In this document: positions 57,191 to 64,000 of the stretch, in pieces
How positions within the stretch are numbered: the first letter of the stretch is position 1
How the letters are laid out: each line of letters opens with the position of its first letter
DNA from: Bacteroidales bacterium
Lineage (GTDB): Bacteria; Bacteroidota; Bacteroidia; Bacteroidales; Porphyromonadaceae
Assembly: GCA_004555765.1 (NCBI GenBank)
Contig: SFHG01000002.1
Location: 1 to 64,000 of the forward strand
Length of the DNA: 64,000 bases
Direction: 5' to 3'
Position numbers and translations under genes: made by a program
Notes under the pieces: model-generated
Databases searched by the model: none
What the model was told of the DNA's origin: nothing
The model's input: only the letters and a program-made list of their open reading frames with translations

Positions 57191-58225
57191 TTACTCTTGC
57201 TCTCTGTGAATGTTCCCGCCAAACGTCTCCGTGGGGCGGTCGTCGAACGAACTGAAGTGCCGCATAAACTGGCTTCTCTGATAAAAAGTGGCATTGTCCA
57301 CGCGTGATGCGGAGAGCTTACCGCGCATCTCTTTTGTGGTGCGGTAGCCGTGTTTGTCCATCCAGTGTGCGAGGAACTCGTTGGCCTCGCTGATGACGCG
57401 TGCACCTCCCTTGTAGAGTGCCGTGCAGTACTGTACCGCATCGGCTCCGGCGAGCAGACCCTTGACGAGGTCGGCACCCGTGCGGGCTCCGGACGACAGA
57501 CAGAGCGAAAGGGCAGGCACGGCTCCGTGGACGAGAGCGGCGTAGCGCAGTCCGTCGGAAAAATCCTGCGCGGAACTGAAGACGGGACCGGCCACCAACT
57601 TCTCGTTATCTATGTCGATGTCTGGGAAGTAGCTGCGGTTGAAGAATACGAGCCCCTTGGCTCCTGCGATATTCAGATCCCGTGAGAGACGGAGGAGATT
57701 TGTGTAGTACTTGGAGAGTTTGAGGATGACGGGGATGCCGCTGTTGCCCGAAGAGATCTCACGGGTCAGGGTGACGAGTGCTTCCTCTGCCGTACCCCAA
57801 GCGTCGCCCCGAGCGGTCTCGATGCGCATCACGTTGAGCTCAAGGGCATCGGCTCCTGCGTCGGCGAGGTCTTGGGCATAGGTGACCCAAGTGTCGCTTT
57901 TGAAGCAATTGATGCTTGCGATTACGGGGAGGTCGGGCGAGGAGTCTTTGACCGCTTTGATGAGGTCGAGGTGCTTGTCCAAGGCGTGACTTTTGACGTA
58001 GTGGGAGAGGTACTCGACAGCTTCCGGGAAGTCGGTGTCGCCGGTCATATAGGCGGCTTCGTTTTCGAGCTCTTCCTCGAAGATGGACTTGAGTACCACG
58101 GCACCGACGCCGGCTTCTGCAAATTCCTTTATCTTCTCAGCGTTATTGGTCAGTCCGGAGCTGGCCGCAATGATGGGGCTTCGTAGCTCCAATTTTTCCG
58201 CATAAATCGTCTTGATGTCCGCCAT
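57191..58225 (-). CDS. Dihydroorotate dehydrogenase-like protein
   Basis: The 344-residue product has a TIM-barrel flavoprotein fold of the class 1 DHOD type: PIIAASSGLTNNAEKIKEFA near the start, VPALSLCLSSGARTGADLVK (about 234-253) and LLAGADAVQYCTALY for FMN phosphate binding. Where true class 1 enzymes have NLSCPN with the catalytic Cys, this one reads ELNVMRIETARG (about 127-138). Activity on dihydroorotate is therefore doubtful. Such proteins are common in Bacteroidota alongside a genuine PyrD. The coding frame runs through a single TAA into holB. Confidence 0.88.
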   Translation of the reverse strand: MADIKTIYAEKLELRSPIIAASSGLTNNAEKIKEFAEAGVGAVVLKSIFEEELENEAAYMTGDTDFPEAVEYLSHYVKSHALDKHLDLIKAVKDSSPDLPVIASINCFKSDTWVTYAQDLADAGADALELNVMRIETARGDAWGTAEEALVTLTREISSGNSGIPVILKLSKYYTNLLRLSRDLNIAGAKGLVFFNRSYFPDIDIDNEKLVAGPVFSSAQDFSDGLRYAALVHGAVPALSLCLSSGARTGADLVKGLLAGADAVQYCTALYKGGARVISEANEFLAHWMDKHGYRTTKEMRGKLSASRVDNATFYQRSQFMRHFSSFDDRPTETFGGNIHREQE

Positions 58226-58300
58226 GAGAGAAATCTACGTATAAATATGGTTCTGTAATCGTTCGGGCGCAATGTCTGGCTAAAAGAGCCTCGCTCATCA

Positions 58301-58308
58301 CAAAGGTA
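58301..58308 (-). promoter_or_regulatory. -7 box of the DHOD-like/holB operon
   Basis: On the minus strand TACCTTTG matches TAnnTTTG and lies about 75 bases upstream of the start. The -33 element is not clear. Confidence 0.5.
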
Positions 58309-58329
58309 ATTAAAAGTTGGTAGTTTGGC

Positions 58330-58427
58330 GACGTGGATTTTGGTCTGTATCTCGCGAGCTTTTTGGTCCGTGTCTTTTTTCAAAAAGGTACAGACCGACG
58401 CGATCGCAAGATACAGGTCGAAATTTG
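58330..58427. repeat. RPT1 element before the DHOD-like gene
   Basis: The cluster holds the reverse of GATACAGACCAAAA (near 58338-58352), the reverse of GACACGGACCAAAAA, GGTACAGACCGACG and GATACAGGTCGAAA. The inverted order produces an imperfect hairpin. It ends at the stop codon of the lamin-tail gene. Confidence 0.7.
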
Positions 58428-58429
58428 GG

Positions 58430-60667
58430 TTACCTCTTGAGGTGCTGCCACACGGAGGTGTAGGTGAGGGGAGGGGTGGACTCGGGCGAGGAGGCATCTT
58501 CATTCGGATGGTGTATGGTGACGCGGATGAGGAGCGGAGCGGAGGGCAGAGGTGCCGTCCCCCGTTTGAGCTTGTCCAAGAAGCGTGCCGCATCCGCTCC
58601 CTTTGCCTCAATGAGGGTTTGTCCCACGACGGTGGAGACACGAAGCGAAGCCCTCTCAAGATGCAGGGGAAGGAGTGCCGTGAGCCTTTCAAACGTCAGC
58701 ACCGGGTCTTCGGACCACGCGGTGGGGTCTTCCTCAGTCTCACGTTGCGCTACGGCAAGAGGCACGCCCGCTTTGCCCGGTGTCCCCCTCCCCGCAGAGA
58801 CCCCCCAGGAGGAGGTTAAGGTTCCGTCCTTGGCGGGCAAAAAACGCTCAATGGCCGCTTCTTTCGCACCCGTCCACACCTTTCGGAAAAGCCCCCTGTC
58901 GATAAGCGCGTCGTCCCGGTAGGCACGGAGCGCGAGCTCGGCATGGTCGGTGTCGATGTCGGGGAAATCCGATTTCTCGAAGACAAGAGCGCGATCCGCG
59001 TCCGGGAAGGACTTGAAAAAAGCTGCGGTATCGGCGGCGAGGACAAGGTACCCCTTGGGCGCAACTACCGTCTCCCGTGCTGCGAGGCGCACCGGGGTGA
59101 AGGGCGCCGACGGCGTACTCCGGTGCGTGAGATAGAGGTCGGAGAGGGTGACGGGGTCGACGGTGTCGTTGTAGACTTCGATGTAGCGCTCTTTCTTATT
59201 CTTGGGAGAGAGAAAGAGTTCGCTGAGGAGGATACCGCCCTTTGGCACCCGCCCGAAAGGCTTCATCGCGGTCGCCTTGCCGGGCGTGCCGCCGTCGGAG
59301 GCGGTGGAAGAGCGCCACCGCGGTGGCGCAAAGGAGACTCTCTCGATCGAAAACCCGCTCTTCGGCGCTCCGGGCTCATAGCTCCGCGCCGAAAAGTAGT
59401 AGCTGTCGATGGAGGCTCCGCTTCCGGCATCGAGGAGCTTGAGAAGGAAGTCCCCGCTCAGCGCGGGAAAGTCGTCAAGGTAGATCTTGGCTCCGGGGAT
59501 CGTGAGTACAAGCCCCGAAGGTAAGACCAGACCGTACCCGCCCGCAGGGATGGTCTCACCCGTGAGGGCATACGTGCGGGTGCGGTAGGCGAGGATGAGC
59601 GAAGAGGGCGAGACGGGACCGTCCGTACCATTGTAGATCTCGATGTACTTCAGACCGCGCAGCGGACCCGATGCGGGCGGATCGACCATCACTTCCGAGA
59701 GAAAAATACCGCTTTGGCCGGCGGAGGGTTCCGTGTCGGAATACGCTTCAAGTCTCACTTCGAGCGTCTCTACGCTGCCGCTCTCGTCGCGGAGTCCGAC
59801 AATCTCGATGACAAACTCACCCACACCCTTGGGCGGTGAGCCAAGGCGGACGGACAGCAGGTCGGGCTCCGGTGCGGACAGGGAAGGCTCCAAGCCCGGT
59901 GCGCGGACGACGGCTCCCTCTATGCTGACGGGCTTATTGAGTCGTATGAGGACGATGCCTTCGTCCGTGACAGAGACCTTGGTGTACTCAAGTGGCGGAA
60001 GCTTTTCGGACAGAACGCCGACGAAAGGGATGCTCCAGCTGTACGCTGCTTTCTTTAGGGGCGAAAACTTCGCGTAGAACCGTATCTCGGGGAGAAATTG
60101 CCCGGACTCGGGAGGGTATGCGTATGAGACCTGCGGCTTCTGCCCGGAGGGCGCAATCCGAAACGTGAGCCCGTCCCCGGACTTCAAAAAGGCTTCAATC
60201 ACGAGGTCTTGCCAGCCCGTCGAGGGGTGTAAAACTTCCAGGCTCTCGAGGTACTCCGTGCTTGTCTTTTGCTCCGACTTCGCTCCGTCATAGGTGTCCA
60301 CGGCGAGCTCTATGTGGCGACCGTCCCGATCCGGGCTGAGCGTGTAGCGGAGTACTTCGCCGTTCCTTTTTTGTACGGAGAAGAGCGTCCACTCAAACCG
60401 GTTGAGGGCAGAAGGGCGATCCGAGAAACGCGCCGTCGTCCGCCAGTACAACCCTTTGTCCGCCCCCGAAGCGTAAACGGACGAGAAGTCCTTCCGGATG
60501 AGCCCCTCTCCCGATGTGTCGCCACCTGCGGGACGGAGCAAACCGTGATCGAAAACGAACATACCGAGGTCTCCTGTCCAACCCTCCTGCCCCTTTGTTG
60601 TCGTCCCCAAAAGCGTGGACACAACATAGAAGAGGAAAAAGAGTCTATGGAAATGTCCGATCTTCAT
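58430..60667 (-). CDS. Secreted lamin-tail-domain protein
   Basis: The start MKIGHFHRLFFLFYVVSTLL gives 745 residues with a signal peptide (about 1-27, ending TTTKGQ); a frame reaching 60826 overlaps aroB and is rejected. The N-terminal part (about 30-230) looks like a jelly-roll-type binding domain. Two lamin-tail domains follow: about 318-430 (SEVMVDPPASGPLRGLKYIE) and about 475-590 (LLSELFLSPKNKKERYIEVY). In Bacteroidota such domains occur in exported, often cell-surface proteins. No type IX sorting tail is clear at the C-terminus. The start codon overlaps the aroB stop (ATGA), so translation is coupled. Confidence 0.88.
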   Translation of the reverse strand: MKIGHFHRLFFLFYVVSTLLGTTTKGQEGWTGDLGMFVFDHGLLRPAGGDTSGEGLIRKDFSSVYASGADKGLYWRTTARFSDRPSALNRFEWTLFSVQKRNGEVLRYTLSPDRDGRHIELAVDTYDGAKSEQKTSTEYLESLEVLHPSTGWQDLVIEAFLKSGDGLTFRIAPSGQKPQVSYAYPPESGQFLPEIRFYAKFSPLKKAAYSWSIPFVGVLSEKLPPLEYTKVSVTDEGIVLIRLNKPVSIEGAVVRAPGLEPSLSAPEPDLLSVRLGSPPKGVGEFVIEIVGLRDESGSVETLEVRLEAYSDTEPSAGQSGIFLSEVMVDPPASGPLRGLKYIEIYNGTDGPVSPSSLILAYRTRTYALTGETIPAGGYGLVLPSGLVLTIPGAKIYLDDFPALSGDFLLKLLDAGSGASIDSYYFSARSYEPGAPKSGFSIERVSFAPPRWRSSTASDGGTPGKATAMKPFGRVPKGGILLSELFLSPKNKKERYIEVYNDTVDPVTLSDLYLTHRSTPSAPFTPVRLAARETVVAPKGYLVLAADTAAFFKSFPDADRALVFEKSDFPDIDTDHAELALRAYRDDALIDRGLFRKVWTGAKEAAIERFLPAKDGTLTSSWGVSAGRGTPGKAGVPLAVAQRETEEDPTAWSEDPVLTFERLTALLPLHLERASLRVSTVVGQTLIEAKGADAARFLDKLKRGTAPLPSAPLLIRVTIHHPNEDASSPESTPPLTYTSVWQHLKR

Positions 60668-61701
60668 ATCCGAAAGAAGTCTTTGTAAAAGTCCAATCCT
60701 TCGTAGAAGACTTTTCGACCGATTTCGACGCCGGTGACGGGTCTGCCCGGCGCTTCGATAAGACTCATGGTCACCGCCCTGTTGTGGTCTGCCCTGTTTT
60801 TCTTGTCCTGCAATGCAAAAGCCCAAACCCTGTCATAATCCTTGCACTTGATGAGGACGGGAGGGAAATGGTCGCGCGTAAAGCGGGCGAGGGTCATCAG
60901 CTCTTCTTGGGGCAGCATTCGGAGGGCAAAAGCGCAGTAAGCTTCTATCACGAGACCTGCCGCCACAGCCGTGCCGTGCGGGACGGGTTCGTATCCTCCT
61001 CCGTCGAGGTGCAAGGCTTCGAGCGCATGGCCTGAGGTGTGTCCGAGGTTGAGTATTTGTCTCAGTCCGGCGTCTTTGGGGTCAGCGCCGACCACTTCCT
61101 CCTTGAAGTCGAGACACTCGCGGACGGTCTCCGGGCGCCTTTCTGCCGAGAGAAAAGTCTCGGGGTCTCTGCCCATAAGGAGGGCGTATTTGAGGAGTTC
61201 GCCCTCGCCACTGAGGATTTCGGTCTCCGGCAGGGTCTCGAGAAACTTGGTGCAGACCAGCACCTCGTCCGGCAGGTAAAACGCTCCGATGCTGTTTTTT
61301 ACGCCTGCGAAATCGATCGCCGTCTTGCCGCCCGAAGCTGCGTCGACCATCCCGATGAGGGTGGTGGGAACGTGGATGAGGCGCATTCCCCGCTTATAAG
61401 TCGCCGCGGCAAAGCCCGTGAGGTCGGTGACAGCTCCTCCGCCAAAAGCGATGAGGAAATCCTTTCGGGAAAGTCCCTTCTCGAGCAACCGCGACCAGAG
61501 CCCGGAGAGGACGGGAAGTGACTTTGCTCCCTCTCCCGCCGGCGTGATGAAGTCCGGCAGGGTGCCGAAAAAGCGGGTGTACACGGGTGCCGTGTTTTCG
61601 TCCGCCACCGAGAAAAAAAGCCCCCCCGACACGGTCTCCTTGAGGGTCTCAAAGAGGGTGTCCGGGGTGGCGTGGTACGTGATGAGGGTCTTTTCGGTCA
61701 T
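60664..61701 (-). CDS. aroB: 3-dehydroquinate synthase
   Basis: AroB carries out the second step of the shikimate pathway. Starting at MTEKTLITYHATPDT gives 345 residues, a normal length; a frame from 61788 is less likely. NAD-binding GGGAVTDLTGFAAATYKRG (about 86-104), the PTTLIGMVDAASGGKTAID stretch (about 111-129), the metal ligand E in GEGELLKYALL and the histidines in NLGHTSGHALE and PHGTAVAAG are all present. The next gene overlaps by four bases. Confidence 0.96.
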   Translation of the reverse strand: MTEKTLITYHATPDTLFETLKETVSGGLFFSVADENTAPVYTRFFGTLPDFITPAGEGAKSLPVLSGLWSRLLEKGLSRKDFLIAFGGGAVTDLTGFAAATYKRGMRLIHVPTTLIGMVDAASGGKTAIDFAGVKNSIGAFYLPDEVLVCTKFLETLPETEILSGEGELLKYALLMGRDPETFLSAERRPETVRECLDFKEEVVGADPKDAGLRQILNLGHTSGHALEALHLDGGGYEPVPHGTAVAAGLVIEAYCAFALRMLPQEELMTLARFTRDHFPPVLIKCKDYDRVWAFALQDKKNRADHNRAVTMSLIEAPGRPVTGVEIGRKVFYEGLDFYKDFFRI

Positions 61702-61786
61702 ATCTGCGGTTTTCGGACAAAGTGAGGGCTTTATTTGTCCCAAAATGAAAGCTTCTGCCTTACCTTGATGGCGGGGAATCTTTTGC

Positions 61787-61872
61787 ACGTACCGAGACTG
61801 TCCTCCCGGTCTGTACCTTTTCTCCGCCGGGGTACGTGTCTCCTTTTCTTCTCGGTACGTACCCCCTTTTGC
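61787..61872. repeat. RPT1 element between aroB and alaS
   Basis: GCACGTACCGAGA (from about 61793) faces the reverse of GTACAGACCGGGAGGA across a few bases. GGGGTACGTGTC and the reverse of GTACGTACCGAGAAGA follow near 61843-61863. A small CCCCTGTCTCGGGG hairpin lies just beyond, next to the alaS stop codon. Confidence 0.75.
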
Positions 61873-61886
61873 CCCTGTCTCGGGGC

Positions 61887-64000
61887 TTAGGCGCTGAGCA
61901 GTTCGATGAGCTTCATCACCGCACCCGGGATGCCGTCGGGGTTCTTGCCGCCTGCCGTGGCAAAGCCGGGCTGACCGCCACCGCCACCTTGGATGAGTTT
62001 GGCGGCTTCACGGACTATGGTGCCGGCGTTCATACCTTTGGCTACGAGCGAATCGGAGAGCATCAGGGTAAGGGTGGCTTTGTCTCCGTCTTTGGAGGCG
62101 GCCACGAACGCGAAATCCTCTTCGGCGTGTTCGGCCTTGATGCCGAAAGCGATGTCTTTGGCCATAGCGGCGGGGACGACACCCATGGGCGTGTGGTAGA
62201 TGCGGACGCCGTTGGGGCGGACGTCCACGGAGTCCGGGAGTTTCTTGACCCAGTCGTTCTTTTCTTTCTCTACAAAAGCGGCCACTTCCTTCTTCAAAGC
62301 CACATTCTCTTCCTGCATCTTCTCGATGGCGGAGAGGGTACGGGCGGAGGGGAAGAGCTCGCGGATTTTCCGGAGCTCGTCCTGCATGGCGTAGAGGTAC
62401 TCTTCGGCACCTACACCCGTCACAGCCGTGATGCGGCGGATGCCGGAAGCGATGGAGCTCTCGGAGAGGATACGGAACGTCCCGATCATCCCGGTGGAGG
62501 GGATATGCGTGCCGCCACAGAGTTCCACAGAGTCGCCGTAGCGGATGACGCGGACGTCCTCGCCGTACTTTTCGCCAAAAAGAGCCATGGCACCCATGGC
62601 TTTGGCTTTCTCGATGGGGACGTGGCGGTGTTCGTCGCGCGGGTAGTCTGCACGGATCATCTCCGTGACACGCTCTTCGACGCGGCGGATCTCTTCGTCC
62701 GTCATCTTGGAGAAATGCGAGAAGTCGAAGCGAAGCTCTTCGGGCGAGACGAAGGAACCTTTTTGCTCCACGTGGGTACCGAGTACTTCCCTAAGGGCTT
62801 CGTGCAGTAGGTGGGTGCCGGAGTGGTTGGCCTCCGTGCGGCGACGGCGCTCGGTGTCTATCTCGGCGCGGAACGTCTGTGTGGGGTCGTCCGGCAGACG
62901 GTCTATGATGGCAATGGGGAGGTTATTCTCGCGGATGGTGTCGAGGACGTTGATGACCTGCCCGTCTTCCAGACCGCGGAGGGTACCCGTGTCTCCTACC
63001 TGTCCGCCCATCTCTGCGTAGAAAGGACTCTCGCCGAGTACGGCTTGGAGGTGTTTTTTCTTATTCTTGACGACTTCGCGGAACCGTAGGATCGTCGTGT
63101 CGCACTCCGTAAGGTCGTAGCCGACGAACTCGGTCTCGCCCTCGTGGATGCTTACCCAGTCCGTGGCGTCGGTCTTGGCGGCAGAGCGGGCGCGATCCTT
63201 CTGCGCCTGCATCGCGTTTGCGAACCCGTCCAAATCCGCACCCAGACCTTGCTCGGAGAGAATGAGCTCCGTGAGGTCGGCGGGGAACCCGTACGTGTCA
63301 TAGAGAAGGAAGACCGTCTCGCCTTCGAGGGTCGTCTTGCCTTCCTGCTTCAGCCGTTCGATGTGACCCTCGAGGAGCTGTATTCCGGTTTCGAGAGTCC
63401 GAAGGAAAGACTGCTCTTCCTGCATCAAAACTTTCGAGATGATATCCTCCTGAGCCTTGAGCTCGGGGTAGTGTCCGCCCATATTTGCAGAGAGGGTGGG
63501 GAGGAGCTTGTACATAAAGGGTTCCTTCTGCCCGAGGAAGGTGTAGGCATAGCGCACCGCACGTCTGAGGATGCGGCGGATGACGTAGCCGGCCTTGGCA
63601 TTGGAGGGGAGCTGTCCGTCGGTGACGGAGAAAGCGATGGTGCGGACGTGGTCGGCGATGACGCGCATAGCGATGTCCGTCTCTTCCTTTTGCCCGTAAG
63701 AAAGTCCGGTGAGTGCACTGATCTCCTCAATCAAAGGCTTGAAGACATCCGTGTCGTAGTTGCTCGTAACACCTTGGAGTGCCATACAGAGCCTTTCGAG
63801 TCCCATACCGGTGTCGATGACTTTATTGGGGAGGGGTTCGAGGTGGCCGTCGGCGAGGCGGCTGAACTGCATAAAGACGAGGTTCCAGATCTCGATGACC
63901 TGAGGGTGGTCGTGGTTGACGAGGTCTCTGCCGCTCACCTCTTCGCGTTCCTTGTCGGAGCGGAGGTCGATGTGGATCTCGGAGCAGGGACCGCAGGGTC
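61887..64000 (-). CDS. alaS: Alanyl-tRNA synthetase, N-terminus outside the window
   Basis: AlaRS charges tRNA-Ala and edits mischarged products. The open frame runs off the right edge; the first residues seen are GPCGPCSEIHIDLR, part of the class II core, so about 170 residues are missing. The visible part has motif-3 text GMGLERLCMALQG. The editing domain has HSGTHLLHEAL and CGGTHIPSTG zinc motifs, and the C-Ala domain ends with GGGGGQPGFATAGGKNP. A GTG near 63938 is an internal valine, not a start. Confidence 0.97.
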   Translation of the reverse strand, partial: PCGPCSEIHIDLRSDKEREEVSGRDLVNHDHPQVIEIWNLVFMQFSRLADGHLEPLPNKVIDTGMGLERLCMALQGVTSNYDTDVFKPLIEEISALTGLSYGQKEETDIAMRVIADHVRTIAFSVTDGQLPSNAKAGYVIRRILRRAVRYAYTFLGQKEPFMYKLLPTLSANMGGHYPELKAQEDIISKVLMQEEQSFLRTLETGIQLLEGHIERLKQEGKTTLEGETVFLLYDTYGFPADLTELILSEQGLGADLDGFANAMQAQKDRARSAAKTDATDWVSIHEGETEFVGYDLTECDTTILRFREVVKNKKKHLQAVLGESPFYAEMGGQVGDTGTLRGLEDGQVINVLDTIRENNLPIAIIDRLPDDPTQTFRAEIDTERRRRTEANHSGTHLLHEALREVLGTHVEQKGSFVSPEELRFDFSHFSKMTDEEIRRVEERVTEMIRADYPRDEHRHVPIEKAKAMGAMALFGEKYGEDVRVIRYGDSVELCGGTHIPSTGMIGTFRILSESSIASGIRRITAVTGVGAEEYLYAMQDELRKIRELFPSARTLSAIEKMQEENVALKKEVAAFVEKEKNDWVKKLPDSVDVRPNGVRIYHTPMGVVPAAMAKDIAFGIKAEHAEEDFAFVAASKDGDKATLTLMLSDSLVAKGMNAGTIVREAAKLIQGGGGGQPGFATAGGKNPDGIPGAVMKLIELLSA

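Noticed and set aside
63936..63938. GTG start for alaS at 63938
   Set aside because: The class II synthetase frame stays open upstream to the window edge with conserved residues (GPCGPCSEIHIDLR), so this codon is an internal valine.

Overview
The window is chromosomal DNA of a Bacteroidota bacterium, most likely an anaerobic member of the Bacteroidales close to Porphyromonas. The evidence is a SusC/SusD pair, promoters of the Bacteroidota type (TTTG, about 20 bases, then TAnnTTTG), the order tuf, tRNA-Trp, secE, nusG, rplK, rplA, rplJ, rplL, rpoB, rpoC, and oxygen-sensitive metabolism (pyruvate:ferredoxin oxidoreductase, iron-sulfur serine dehydratase, rubrerythrin). The species is not certain.

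Layout. 1-13784 (+): translation and transcription genes from tuf to rpoC. 13785-14316: a spacer with a strong candidate for a non-coding RNA of about 190 nt on the minus strand. 14317-23226 (+): the second half of the spc operon and the alpha operon, rpsH to rplQ. The S10 half (rpsJ to rpsN) is absent, so the usual superoperon is split just before rpsH. 23227-30151: a SusC/SusD pair (-) flanked by two patches of small hairpins. 30152-33241 (+): a three-gene proton-translocating transhydrogenase. 33326-50675 (-): mostly metabolic and housekeeping genes: rubrerythrin, malate dehydrogenase, a large TPR-like protein of unknown function, a DUF3127 protein, trpS, a DUF349 protein, serine dehydratase, PFOR, an AAA ATPase, recO and a dipeptidase. 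50886-54006 (+): a two-gene nucleotide-signal operon, cdaA (c-di-AMP) and an RSH enzyme ((p)ppGpp). 54130-64000 (-): an ABC-F ATPase, holB, a DHOD-like protein, a lamin-tail surface protein, aroB, and alaS, which runs off the right edge.

The most unusual material is repetitive DNA. One family (called RPT1 here) is built from a half-site of about 13 bases, roughly RNAC(GT or AG)ACC followed by a purine-rich tail, usually placed as inverted pairs. At least 13 clusters occur, mostly between genes irrespective of gene direction. One lies between rpoB and rpoC, and one lies in frame inside holB, where it adds about 28 residues. A second family (RPT2) consists of very small hairpins whose stems differ in sequence but keep the pairing and a short loop; it fills parts of 23.3-23.5 kb and 29.1-29.9 kb. 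Other points are an RSH protein with a ruined hydrolase site but a bifunctional-type synthetase motif, a PntB that lacks the usual NADP phosphate-binding residues, and a DHOD-like gene joined to holB in one frame by a single stop codon.
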